A DNA stretch of 13,591 nt from a bacterium (GCA_018400895.1 JAGYLR010000014.1:1-13591), one strand, 5' to 3'. Positions 1 to 6,565 are shown, numbered from the stretch's first letter. Notes: a model not told the origin generated them from the sequence alone. Made by a program: numbers and translations.

Positions 1-860
1 TCATTTTCTTTGTTCTTTTTATCTGCCTCTATCCCCTCTTTTATCTTTTCTTTTAATTTTTCTAAATTTTCAACATTTGGTATTGAAGAAACCAACTCAT
101 CATCTACTTGTGGAAGTTCGCGTTCCATAACTGCTATCATTTCTACATCAAAGTCTATCACTTCTTTTTTGTCTTTTGACATAGAGATTTCTAGCGGAAA
201 TTGTTTCTTCTCTGTTTCTTTCATACCTAGTATATTTTCTTCAAAACCACTAAACATATCTAACTCTCCACTGCCAAGAACTACTTTAAAGTCATTTTCT
301 TCTATTTTTCTTTCATTATCGTTTTTAAAAGATCCTTTAAAGTTTATTGTAACACTATCTCCTTTTTTTGCTTCTCTTGTAACCTTTGATAATTTTGCCT
401 TGGATTCTCTTATGTTGTTTATAACTGCCTCTATTTCTTTATCTTCAACAGTAATTTCTTTCTTTTCTTTATCAAGTGTATCTTTTGCTATTTTTTTATA
501 GTCTGGAAGTTTTACTTCAGGCATAATATAAAGTTCTGCTTTGTATTTAACATCTTCTTCTGGTTTAGAAGAAGATATTTCTACTTTTGGTTGAGAAACG
601 GCAAATAGATTATTTTCTTCAATAATTTTAGGATAAGTTTCTTTTATTGCTTTAGTTGCTGCTTCTTCCCATAATTTATCTTTCCCTGCTACATTTTCTA
701 CCACACCTATAGGGGCTAAACCAGGACGAAAACCTTTTATATCCATATTTTCTGAAAAATCTTTTGCAGCTTGTTCAAGATAAGTGGTCATCTCTTCTAC
801 TTTTATTACTACCTCTATTTCTCTTTTTGTGTCAGATATCTTATTTATTTTTACATCCAT
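1..860 (-). CDS. tig: Trigger factor, ribosome-associated chaperone and prolyl isomerase (3' end outside the window)
   Basis: Translating the minus strand from ATG 860 gives 286 open codons to the edge with no stop. The N-terminal ribosome-binding domain carries the signature GFRPG (about residues 43-47) in the loop that contacts ribosomal protein uL23. An FKBP-type prolyl isomerase domain follows at about residues 150-240 (KGDSVTINFKG, VLGSGELDMFSGFEENILGM). Next comes the LPQVDDELVSS linker that begins the C-terminal chaperone arm. The family is usually about 430 residues, so roughly the last third is missing here. The protein binds nascent chains at the ribosome exit tunnel. No Shine-Dalgarno sequence precedes the start. 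An extended -10-like TGTTATACT lies at 916-924, just after the neighbouring gene's stop, and could serve as its promoter. If so, the hairpin at 887-907 would sit at the mRNA 5' end. Identity is firm; the promoter is tentative. Confidence 0.93.
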   Translation of the reverse strand, partial: MDVKINKISDTKREIEVVIKVEEMTTYLEQAAKDFSENMDIKGFRPGLAPIGVVENVAGKDKLWEEAATKAIKETYPKIIEENNLFAVSQPKVEISSSKPEEDVKYKAELYIMPEVKLPDYKKIAKDTLDKEKKEITVEDKEIEAVINNIRESKAKLSKVTREAKKGDSVTINFKGSFKNDNERKIEENDFKVVLGSGELDMFSGFEENILGMKETEKKQFPLEISMSKDKKEVIDFDVEMIAVMERELPQVDDELVSSIPNVENLEKLKEKIKEGIEADKKNKEN

Positions 861-886
861 ATAATCTTTTTTTTAATTTATTAATG

Positions 887-907
887 AAAAAAGGAGAACT
901 TCTCCTT
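887..907 (-). terminator. Rho-independent terminator after the YjbQ-family gene
   Basis: Read on the minus strand, a 7-bp perfect stem (AAGGAGA/TCTCCTT) with a 3-nt loop runs straight into a short T tract at 887-890. It lies 25 bp past the stop of the 932-1375 gene and before the trigger factor start. It probably ends the polyprenyl synthetase/YjbQ transcript. Confidence 0.7.
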
Positions 908-931
908 ACTTTTTAAGTATAACATATTCCT

Positions 932-1375
932 TTAAATTCCCATAACATTTACGCTAATCATTCTTGGACGAGGGCGATCAAGTTCTATAAACATAACTCT
1001 TTGCCATCTACCAAACTGAATTTTCCCATCTATAAGATTCAAGGTTATACTTGAAGGAAAGTGAAGAGCTTTACAGTGAGAATGTCCATTATCACACTCG
1101 TTATCACACATGTTAACCGTACGTATTTCAAAATTATCATGACGATAATTATTTGTTATTGGAGCAATTTTTTCTATATGGTCTTTCATATCTTCTAGTA
1201 ATAATGGTTCATTCTCATTTAAAAACATTACTGCTGTTGTATGTTTTGTTTGCACATTTACTAATCCGTTTTTAATTTTACTTTCTTCTGTTATTTTTTT
1301 TACATCTTCTGTGATGTCAAAAAACTGAAGATATTCTTTAGTATCTATTTGTATTTCACTATTGTGTGTTTTCAT
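932..1375 (-). CDS. YjbQ/UPF0047 family protein
   Basis: This 147-residue protein is a full-length member of the small UPF0047 (YjbQ) family. Conserved features in order are NVQTKHTTA (40-48), an NENE acidic patch (53-56), a histidine cluster NGHSHCKAL (96-104) likely to bind metal, GRWQ (122-125) and DRPRPR (133-138). Family members form compact trimers. Some complement thiamine-phosphate synthase mutants or show weak thiamine-phosphate synthase activity, but the physiological role is unsettled. No other thiamine gene is visible here. The start lies one base after the stop of the upstream polyprenyl synthetase gene, so the two are almost certainly co-transcribed and perhaps translationally coupled. 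A terminator hairpin follows at 887-907. Family assignment is secure; no specific reaction is claimed. Confidence 0.88.
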   Translation of the reverse strand: MKTHNSEIQIDTKEYLQFFDITEDVKKITEESKIKNGLVNVQTKHTTAVMFLNENEPLLLEDMKDHIEKIAPITNNYRHDNFEIRTVNMCDNECDNGHSHCKALHFPSSITLNLIDGKIQFGRWQRVMFIELDRPRPRMISVNVMGI

Positions 1376-1376
1376 T

Positions 1377-2411
1377 TTATTTATCTCTTTTAGTTATATA
1401 GTTAGTAAATTCCAATAATATATTTTTATAACTGCTCTCCGGAAAGTAATTAAGATCTTTTACTGCTTTATTTATATAATTCTCTGCCAATTGTTCTGCT
1501 TTTTCTTGTGCTTTACTTTTTTTAATTAAGCTAACAGCTTTTCTAATATCTGATTCTGTTATTTTTTTCTTAATTAATATGTTTTTTAATTTTCTACTAT
1601 CACCTTTTTCTAATAATGAAAGTGCATAAAGGACAACTATATTACCCCCTTTTCTCTCTTCTATATCTTTTCCTATTTTCTTTCCAAATTTATTCTCTTC
1701 TCCAAAAATATCAAGAATATCATCTTTTATTTGAAAAGATATTCCCAAATTTAATCCGTAATCATTCAATTTGTTTATTTCTTTTTCGTTTGCGTTGGCA
1801 CAGATTGCTCCTATCTCACAACTTGATTGAAACATTTTTGCTGTTTTTTTAGCAACCATTTCAATATAATTTACTAAAGATATTTCTGTATATCTATTCT
1901 CTTTTATAAACATCTGTTCTTCTCTCCCAGATCGTTCTTGGAGAATATCAAGTACCTCACCCTCTAAAACAATTTTAATTGTCTCTGCCATTATTTTACA
2001 CACTCTTAAAGGATTATTACAATGTAATGCTCCTTCAAAAATAGAAGCACTATAATGCACTCCTATACACTCTGCTATAGATGTTCCAAATTTATTCCAA
2101 ACAGTAAGATTACCTCTTCTAAATTTGCTGTTATCTATTATGTCATCAATAATCAAAGTATAATTATGTGTTATTTCTATTGCTGCTGCTGGATAAAGAG
2201 CTTCTTTTATATCTCCACCCAAAAGTTTACATGATAATAGCAAAAAAACTGGTCTTAGTCTTTTACCACCAGTTTTTATTTGGTGCGCTGTAACTTCCCA
2301 AAATCTTTTTCCTAGATAACTATAAAGGAGTTGATTTATAAGAGGGTCAACTTCTTTAGTACAGTAATTTGTGAACTGAAGTGCTTCTTTGGTTAGTTTT
2401 ATTTCACTCAT
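1377..2411 (-). CDS. Polyprenyl synthetase (trans-isoprenyl diphosphate synthase)
   Basis: The 344-residue protein has the hallmarks of head-to-tail prenyl diphosphate synthases: GGKRLRP (48-54) for substrate phosphate binding, a first aspartate-rich motif DDIID (89-93), RRG (98-100), and a second motif DDILD (230-234) after FQIK. Members condense isopentenyl diphosphate onto an allylic diphosphate using magnesium held by the two aspartate motifs. Tyr84, five residues before the first motif, is an aromatic floor residue like those that limit chain length in short-chain (C15-C20) enzymes. That suggests farnesyl or geranylgeranyl diphosphate, though product length cannot be fixed by reading. 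The likely use is as precursor of lipid carriers for envelope synthesis. ATG 2411 is preceded by a good promoter only 10 nt away and by no ribosome binding site, so it may be translated from a leaderless mRNA. Confidence 0.92.
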   Translation of the reverse strand: MSEIKLTKEALQFTNYCTKEVDPLINQLLYSYLGKRFWEVTAHQIKTGGKRLRPVFLLLSCKLLGGDIKEALYPAAAIEITHNYTLIIDDIIDNSKFRRGNLTVWNKFGTSIAECIGVHYSASIFEGALHCNNPLRVCKIMAETIKIVLEGEVLDILQERSGREEQMFIKENRYTEISLVNYIEMVAKKTAKMFQSSCEIGAICANANEKEINKLNDYGLNLGISFQIKDDILDIFGEENKFGKKIGKDIEERKGGNIVVLYALSLLEKGDSRKLKNILIKKKITESDIRKAVSLIKKSKAQEKAEQLAENYINKAVKDLNYFPESSYKNILLEFTNYITKRDK

Positions 2412-2421
2412 ACTTAATAAG

Positions 2422-2450
2422 CTTATACATTAATTTTAAATTAAAATCAA
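2422..2450 (-). promoter_or_regulatory. Sigma-70-type promoter of the polyprenyl synthetase gene
   Basis: On the minus strand a -35-like TTGATT (2445-2450) and a -10-like TATAAG (2422-2427) are separated by exactly 17 bp. Only 10 nt separate the -10 box from ATG 2411, so transcription should begin about 3-4 nt before the start codon. It lies just downstream of the terminator of the preceding operon. Confidence 0.6.
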
Positions 2451-2454
2451 AGAT

Positions 2455-2486
2455 AAAAAACCGCCGATTACTCGGCGGTTTTATTT
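2455..2486 (-). terminator. Strong terminator ending the thpR-murC operon (symmetrical)
   Basis: A perfect 11-bp stem (2457-2467 with 2472-2482; core ACCGCCGA/TCGGCGGT) closes a 4-nt loop. Its GC-rich core stands out in this AT-rich DNA. On the minus strand it is followed by a T-rich run at 2455-2460. The plus strand also has a T run, so it could act in both directions. It separates the small membrane protein gene from the next promoter. Confidence 0.9.
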
Positions 2487-2492
2487 TTTAAA

Positions 2493-2756
2493 TTACTCTC
2501 TTTTTTCTTCTTCTTCTACCCAATCTTCTTCACTATCATTTGTTTCTTCTTCACTATCATTTGGTTCTTCTTCTTTAGGCTCTTCGTGTATTGGTTCTTC
2601 TTCTTTAGGCTCTTCGTGTACTGGTTCTTCTTCTTTAGGCTCTTCTGTTACACCTTCTTCCACTTCTATATTTTCTTCTTTTCTTTGACTTTTGGTCATA
2701 TACCACACTGCAACACCTACTATTAAGATGAGCAGTACGACAATCCAAGTACTCAT
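2493..2756 (-). CDS. Small single-pass membrane protein with acidic decapeptide-repeat tail
   Basis: I do not recognise a named family. From ATG 2756 the product is 87 residues: a hydrophobic helix STWIVVLLILIVGVAVWYM at the very N-terminus, a basic KSQRK stop-transfer flank, then a tail dominated by Glu and Pro. The tail holds three copies of a ten-residue unit EEPKEEEP-x-x and two SEEE/D repeats. The topology prediction is tail outside with the helix as anchor, or the reverse; the basic residues after the helix favour a cytoplasmic tail. A longer reading from TTG 2798 adds a basic 14-residue extension and starts 6 bp after the murC stop. I prefer the ATG because it puts the helix first. It is the last gene of the thpR-murC operon, directly before a strong terminator. 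The repetitive acidic tail is low-complexity, so function cannot be inferred. Confidence 0.65.
   Translation of the reverse strand: MSTWIVVLLILIVGVAVWYMTKSQRKEENIEVEEGVTEEPKEEEPVHEEPKEEEPIHEEPKEEEPNDSEEETNDSEEDWVEEEEKRE
2563..2652 (-). repeat. Three tandem 30-bp in-frame repeats coding the acidic tail
   Basis: Copies occupy 2563-2592, 2593-2622 and 2623-2652. The first two differ at one base, and the third diverges in its last third. Unit length is a multiple of three, so gain or loss of copies would lengthen or shorten the protein without breaking it. A second, shorter tandem duplication (about 21 bp) sits just downstream in the gene, around 2523-2562. Confidence 0.85.
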
Positions 2757-2804
2757 AATTTTATTTTTTGATTTATTTCGACCTTGAAAATTATTCAAAG
2801 AACA

Positions 2805-4076
2805 TCACTCAGCAATTAAATTCTCTAGCCTGTATATACTTCCTGCTCCCATTATAACCACTACTTCGTTTCCTTGCAAGTCTAGAAGTAGTTTTTTTGC
2901 AGTTTTAGGAATATCCCCAGAGTATATTGCATCAGTAATAGCAGAAGCAATCTTAAGTGAACTAACTTTATTTTTTATATCCTCTGATTCTCTTCCTTCT
3001 ACGGTAAAAATATCTGATATCATTAGTTTATCAACATTAATAGCAGAAAGAACATTTATAAACTTATCAAATAATCTATAACATCTTTCGTACTGGTGAG
3101 GTTGGAGTATAACAATAATTTTTCTATCTTTGTATTTATCTTTTACTGCATCTATAGTTACTCTTATCTCTGTTGGGTGGTGGGCATAATCATTTATAAT
3201 TGTAACCTTTTTTCCATTTTTTAAAGTTACTTCTTTTTCTTCAAATCTTCTCCAAGATCCTTTAAAACTTTTTAGTGCTGTCAATGCTTTATCTTTTTTT
3301 CCTTTAATATTCTCTATAACAGAGAATGCTGCAGTGGCATTATATAAATTGTATTCTCCAGGAACAGATAAGTATTTTATTAATTTTTCTTCTTTTGTAT
3401 ACCAAATAATTGACTTTTCTTTTATATCAGAAACAACATCATATGTATTTTTATCATCTTTGTTTGCAATAATAGTATCTCCTCTCATCCTTTCTAGGTA
3501 TTGTTTAAATGTATTTTTTATATCTTTTATATCTTTGTAATAATCCAAATGATCTTCCTCAATATTTGTTATAACACATAAATCAGGATGATAATTAAGA
3601 AAAGAAGATTTAAATTCATCTGCTTCTATTAACATATACTTTGATTTACCTTTTCTGTAGTTTGAATCATTTAACTGTTTAAGTTTAGTTCCTATAAATA
3701 CAGTTGGGTCAAAACCAAGACTTATCATCATTACTGCTATCATTGCTGTAGTTGTGCTTTTCCCATGAGTCCCCGATACTGCTATAGTGTAATACTGCTT
3801 TGCAATATTTCCTAATGCTTCTGGATAACTCTTTATCTTTATTCCTTTTTCATTAGCAGAGATAATTTCTGGATTATCTTTTTTAACTGCTGGACTATAT
3901 ATAACAAGATCAGTGTCTTTTTCTATATTTTCTTTTTTATGAGTGTTAAAAATTTTTACACCTTCCAAAGAAGCCCCAGATATATCTGAACCAGTAACCT
4001 CTTCTCCTTGTAATATGAAGTGTCTTGATAAGGCAGAAATACCTATACCACCAATTCCTATAAAATGAATTTTCAT
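2805..4076 (-). CDS. murC: UDP-N-acetylmuramate--L-alanine ligase
   Basis: MurC joins L-alanine to UDP-N-acetylmuramic acid in an ATP-dependent step, the first amino-acid addition in peptidoglycan precursor synthesis in the cytoplasm. The 423-residue protein shows the three-domain Mur ligase plan. It has an N-terminal nucleotide-binding GIGGIG (7-12), the ATP P-loop GTHGKST (102-108), EADEF (151-155), NIEEDHLDYY (171-180), the NxxNAxAA-type segment NLYNATAA (243-250) and DYAHHPTE (296-303), which is typical of MurC. It is slightly shorter than the usual 450-490 residues but complete. The start codon overlaps the thpR stop as ATGA, so translation is probably coupled. Mpl (murein peptide ligase) is a relative; the N-terminal domain and length fit MurC better. 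Confidence 0.95.
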   Translation of the reverse strand: MKIHFIGIGGIGISALSRHFILQGEEVTGSDISGASLEGVKIFNTHKKENIEKDTDLVIYSPAVKKDNPEIISANEKGIKIKSYPEALGNIAKQYYTIAVSGTHGKSTTTAMIAVMMISLGFDPTVFIGTKLKQLNDSNYRKGKSKYMLIEADEFKSSFLNYHPDLCVITNIEEDHLDYYKDIKDIKNTFKQYLERMRGDTIIANKDDKNTYDVVSDIKEKSIIWYTKEEKLIKYLSVPGEYNLYNATAAFSVIENIKGKKDKALTALKSFKGSWRRFEEKEVTLKNGKKVTIINDYAHHPTEIRVTIDAVKDKYKDRKIIVILQPHQYERCYRLFDKFINVLSAINVDKLMISDIFTVEGRESEDIKNKVSSLKIASAITDAIYSGDIPKTAKKLLLDLQGNEVVVIMGAGSIYRLENLIAE

Positions 4077-4636
4077 AGAGGAAATGATTTTAAAATTTTG
4101 TAACTTGGGTACCCTTTATTAATGACACTTTCTATAACATCAACTGATGTAATAGAAAGACTTATATTTATTGTTTCTTCTATATCAGGAATTGCTTTTA
4201 TATTTTTAATTCCCCATTTTTTTACTCTTCCTAGTGTAATATGTGGTATTAATTCTCTCTCTTCTGATATAACTCTCACTCCCTTAGATAAAATGTTGTT
4301 ATAAATATTATTTTTTAATTGATAAAGAGATGTGTTCTCATCTCCCCTTGCCCAAATAATTAGAGGATTTTTAGATTCAGGATAATAATTAATTTGATTT
4401 AAACTTATCTTAAAAGGTTTACTATTTTCAAGTGATTTTAATACCGCCTCAAATATACTATTTATCCTATCTTCTCTAACAACTCCTAAAAATATTAGTG
4501 TAATATGTAAATTCTCTTTATTTACCCATTTTACAGAACATGGAGGAAAGAGATCTTTTCTATCAAGCAATAATTGGTAAATATTATCTCGTTCTATTTT
4601 GGTTGGATTTACTGCTATAAAAACTTTTTTATTCAT
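4073..4636 (-). CDS. thpR: RNA 2',3'-cyclic phosphodiesterase (2H phosphoesterase, LigT/ThpR family)
   Basis: The 187-residue protein is a full-length 2H phosphoesterase. The two catalytic HxTx motifs are HITL (44-47, within NLHITLIFLG) and HITL (132-135, within PHITLGRV), at the spacing expected for two symmetrical lobes. Enzymes of this family hydrolyse 2',3'-cyclic phosphate ends of RNA to 2'-phosphomonoesters, and some show 2'-5' RNA ligase activity in vitro. The natural substrate is usually unknown. It is the first gene of a three-gene transcript; its TGA stop overlaps the murC start by 4 bp. The ATG at 4636 is preceded, 7 nt away, by TATAAT with an upstream TG, and by no Shine-Dalgarno sequence. 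The transcript therefore probably begins at or next to the start codon. Confidence 0.9.
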   Translation of the reverse strand: MNKKVFIAVNPTKIERDNIYQLLLDRKDLFPPCSVKWVNKENLHITLIFLGVVREDRINSIFEAVLKSLENSKPFKISLNQINYYPESKNPLIIWARGDENTSLYQLKNNIYNNILSKGVRVISEERELIPHITLGRVKKWGIKNIKAIPDIEETINISLSITSVDVIESVINKGYPSYKILKSFPL

Positions 4637-4643
4637 GTATAGA

Positions 4644-4652
4644 ATTATAACA
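4644..4652 (-). promoter_or_regulatory. Extended -10 promoter of thpR-murC
   Basis: The minus strand reads TGTTATAAT, a perfect extended -10 element (TGnTATAAT). Exactly 7 nt separate it from ATG 4636, the normal distance from -10 box to transcription start, so the mRNA should be leaderless. No good -35 box is visible, as is common when the TG extension is present. Confidence 0.65.
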
Positions 4653-4665
4653 CTTCTTCAAAAAC

Positions 4666-4693
4666 TTTACAGAGAAATTATTCATAATATAAT
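4666..4693 (+). promoter_or_regulatory. Promoter of the divergent unknown gene
   Basis: TTTACA (4666-4671) and a perfect TATAAT (4688-4693) are 16 bp apart. The -10 box touches the first ATG (4694), so that ATG would lie upstream of the transcription start. A transcript starting about 7 nt downstream would begin at the second ATG (4700). The site shares a 57-bp intergenic region with the divergent thpR promoter. Confidence 0.65.
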
Positions 4694-4699
4694 ATGACA

Positions 4700-5137
4700 A
4701 TGAAAGAAAAAAAAGAAAAAAAAGAAGAAACAGAAATTCAAGAAATAATAAACCATTATTTCTTTACAAAAGGGCTTTCTTTAGATGAGGTTAAAGAAAA
4801 TGCTAAAAAGAAAAAGATTATTTATTCTAGACATACTCGTCCAGCAAAACAACTATTAGATTTGTCTGGAACAGTAAATAAGGCAAAAAAAGCAATTGAT
4901 AAAGTTTCTGCTTGGGCCAACTCAAGGAACCTTGATTATGCAATAGAAACTGTTTTAAAAAAATGGCCAGAGTTAAATAAACTAAAACCAAAAGAAAAAA
5001 TTAGAAAGCCTTACTTTAGAGGAAGTTTAATGGTAAAATCAAAATCAAGTAACAAATGGTATGTTATTGACCGGTCTGGAGATTGGCTTGAATTTGCTGG
5101 AAAAGAAGAAGAAATAGAGTGGAGAATAGAAGATTAA
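4700..5137 (+). CDS. Conserved-looking protein of unknown function
   Basis: I do not recognise the family. The 145-residue product is cysteine-free and likely cytoplasmic, with no signal peptide or membrane helix. A Lys/Glu-rich N-terminus leads into a mostly helical part containing IIYSRHTRPAKQLLDLSG and the segment SAWANSRNLDYAIETVLKKW. A C-terminal stretch (YFRGSLMVKSKSSNKWYVIDRSGDWLEFAG) looks like a beta-hairpin ending in an acidic tail. Basic residues and aromatic-rich strands would suit a nucleic-acid or ribosome partner, but that is only a guess. Two in-frame ATGs are possible. I chose 4700 over 4694 because the perfect TATAAT ends at 4693, which places the expected transcription start at 4700. 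It is the only intact plus-strand gene here and is followed immediately by the repeat island. Confidence 0.75.
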   Translation: MKEKKEKKEETEIQEIINHYFFTKGLSLDEVKENAKKKKIIYSRHTRPAKQLLDLSGTVNKAKKAIDKVSAWANSRNLDYAIETVLKKWPELNKLKPKEKIRKPYFRGSLMVKSKSSNKWYVIDRSGDWLEFAGKEEEIEWRIED

Positions 5138-5141
5138 TTCA

Positions 5142-5163
5142 GGGGCGTAGGATGCGAACAAAG
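5142..5163 (-). repeat. Truncated copy (E) of the island repeat
   Basis: GGGCGTAGGATGCGAAC resembles the terminal segment of the minus-oriented copies at 5297 and 6504 (GGGTGTAGGATACGAGC at 6504). Only about 20 bp are present, starting 4 bp after the stop of the unknown gene. Confidence 0.5.
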
Positions 5164-5296
5164 GACAGATAAATTTTATTCATCTTCTTCGTTGTTTCGT
5201 CGCTCACAATGCGTTTGCATTGCTCACTCCTTACGCCTTGAATATAAACAAAATTAATTCTGCTAAATTGATTGGGGCTCGCATTCTACGTCCCAA
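5164..5296 (+). repeat. Island repeat copy A (about 133 bp)
   Basis: This segment recurs 270 bp downstream (5434-5566) with only two differences visible (positions 5190 and 5290). It contains a small hairpin, CAATGC-GTTT-GCATTG at 5208-5223, and ends in GGGGCTCGCATTCTACGTCC. No open reading frame with recognisable product crosses it. The junction with copy B is the palindrome TCCCAAGGGA at 5291-5300. Confidence 0.9.
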
Positions 5297-5430
5297 GGGA
5301 AGTAAAATACGAACCAAAGTCAATTTAGAAGCTGATAGATGAGTTGATTTCAAGACGCTCTGACGAAGTAGTAGCTAGAGGCTACTTTCAAGGAAGAGCA
5401 ACGAAGAAAGCAACCATTTATCAGCTTTCC
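5297..5430 (-). repeat. Island repeat copy B, inverted and diverged
   Basis: Read on the minus strand it follows the same plan as copies A and C: a start with GATAAAT, then TTCTTCGTTG, a small hairpin in the same place (AGTAGC-CTCT-A-GCTACT), CTTGAAAT, CTAAATTGA, and an end TTTTACTTCCC. Sequence identity is much lower than between A and C, so it is an older or different subtype. Confidence 0.65.
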
Positions 5431-5433
5431 AAA

Positions 5434-5566
5434 GACAGATAAATTTTATTCATCTTCTTTGTTGTTTCGTCGCTCACAATGCGTTTGCATTGCTCACTCC
5501 TTACGCCTTGAATATAAACAAAATTAATTCTGCTAAATTGATTGGGGCTCGCATTCTACTTCCCAA
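5434..5566 (+). repeat. Island repeat copy C, near-identical to copy A
   Basis: Matches 5164-5296 at a constant offset of 270 bp with two mismatches seen. It ends 8 bp before the start of the fmt pseudogene. The near-identity of A and C, with a diverged B between them, indicates recent duplication or gene conversion. Confidence 0.9.
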
Positions 5567-5574
5567 TAAAAAAT

Positions 5575-6503
5575 ATGAAAATGATTTTTATAGGCACACC
5601 AAGATTTGGAGAGATAGTTTTATCAAGATTAATAGATAATCAATTAATCCCTCTTTAGTTTTAACCCTCCTTGACAAAAATCAGGAAGAGGGACAAAAAG
5701 AACTTCCTTGTAACGTAAAAAAAAAATTAGCCCTAGAAAAAGACTTAAGGGTGAAAGATATAGAAAATAAAAATATACTGTATAAAATTGTTAAAGAAGA
5801 AAATCCAGGATGTGGTTGTAATTTTGTTGCTTTTGGGATGATAATTCTGAAGAAGTTTTATCTCTATCCTTATTTATAAATATACACCCCTCTTTTGCTT
5901 CCAAAATACTGAGGAGCATCTCCAATTCAAAGTGCCATAATTGATGGAGCTAAAGAAAGTGGCGTCACTATAATGAAAAGCTTTTGACAATAAAATGGAT
6001 CACGGACCAGTTCTTCTTCTAAAAGTTCTTTTTAAAAAATATCGATTATACTACTGCAGAAAAATTCTAGCCGAAGAAGGAGGAAAATTGTTGAGTAAGA
6101 CACTTCCTCTTTTTGTTTCTGGGGAAATAACAGAAGACATACAAAATGAAGATTTAGCAACTTATACACCAAAATAACCAAGGAGTCTGGTAGAATAAAA
6201 TTGGAATGAACCAGCAGAAGTAATAGAAAAAGAAAGATAAGAGCTTTCAATCCTTGGCCAGGAACATATACTTCTTCCTCTGCTAACATGAAAATACTAA
6301 AAGCAGGCATACAAGAACAAACAAAAAACGGGCCTTTTGGGAAGCCCGGAAAAACTTATCTTGGTACAAATCACACAATAGCGGTTCAAACAGGAAAAGA
6401 TTTTTTAATGATAGAAGAACTACAATTGGAGGGCAAAAAACCAACAACAACAAAAGACTTTTTACAAGGAAATATCATGTTTATTGGTAATGTTCTTGGT
6501 TAG
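5575..6503 (+). pseudogene. fmt: Methionyl-tRNA formyltransferase, inactivated by many frameshifts
   Basis: The intact enzyme formylates initiator Met-tRNA using 10-formyl-tetrahydrofolate. Homology runs from the true N-terminus (MKMIFIGTPRFGEIVLSRLI from 5575) to the natural C-terminus (end 6503), but only by switching frames. Catalytic-domain pieces include SLVLTL (from about 5652), FVAFG (about 5823), INIHPS (about 5876), GASPIQSAIIDGAKESGVTI and MDHGPVLL (from 5995). C-terminal pieces include LAEEGGKLLSKTLPLF, NEDLATYTPK, RAFNPWPGTY (about 6239) and GKPGKTYLGTNHTIAVQTGK. Frame changes fall near 5650, 5848, 5894, 5985, 6040, 6170, 6210 and 6236. A TGA at 5910-5912 replaces the arginine of the yRGasP motif. 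Such scattered lesions, beside error-free neighbours, indicate old decay rather than sequencing error. It lies inside a repeat island. A second intact copy may exist elsewhere. Confidence 0.9.
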
Positions 6504-6565
6504 GGTGTAGGATACGAGCCCCAATCAATTTAGCGGAATCAATTTTTTTTATATATCAGCTTCCC
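6504..6565 (-). repeat. Island repeat copy D, inverted and internally deleted
   Basis: About 50 bp (6504-6556) match the reverse complement of the end of copies A/C, including AGCCCCAATCAATTTAGC. The last bases, TATCAGCTTCCC, match the other end of copy B (TATCAGCTTTCC at 5419-5430), so the middle has been lost. The copy fills the whole gap between the fmt remnant stop and the pyrH stop codon. Confidence 0.8.

Noticed and set aside
10..501. Plus-strand open frame of 163 codons with Ser/Phe/Ile-rich product
   Set aside because: It is the antisense shadow of the trigger factor gene, which has clear domain motifs in the same interval.
2563..2652. Three 30-bp tandem units that could be mistaken for a short CRISPR array
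   Set aside because: The units abut without spacers and are in-frame codons of the acidic protein tail.
5138..5574. tRNA or other structured RNA gene in the repeat stretch
   Set aside because: The hairpins are short and isolated, no cloverleaf or T-loop sequence is seen, and the similarity between copies fits a repeat family better.
6032..6310. Minus-strand open frame of 92 codons
   Set aside because: It lies antisense to the fmt remnant, and its Leu/Phe-rich composition is what reversed AT-rich coding DNA gives; no family motif.
5995..6503. Two short plus-strand open frames (5995-6177 and 6288-6503) as separate small genes
   Set aside because: They are consecutive pieces of the formyltransferase C-terminal half in two frames, so they belong to one pseudogene.
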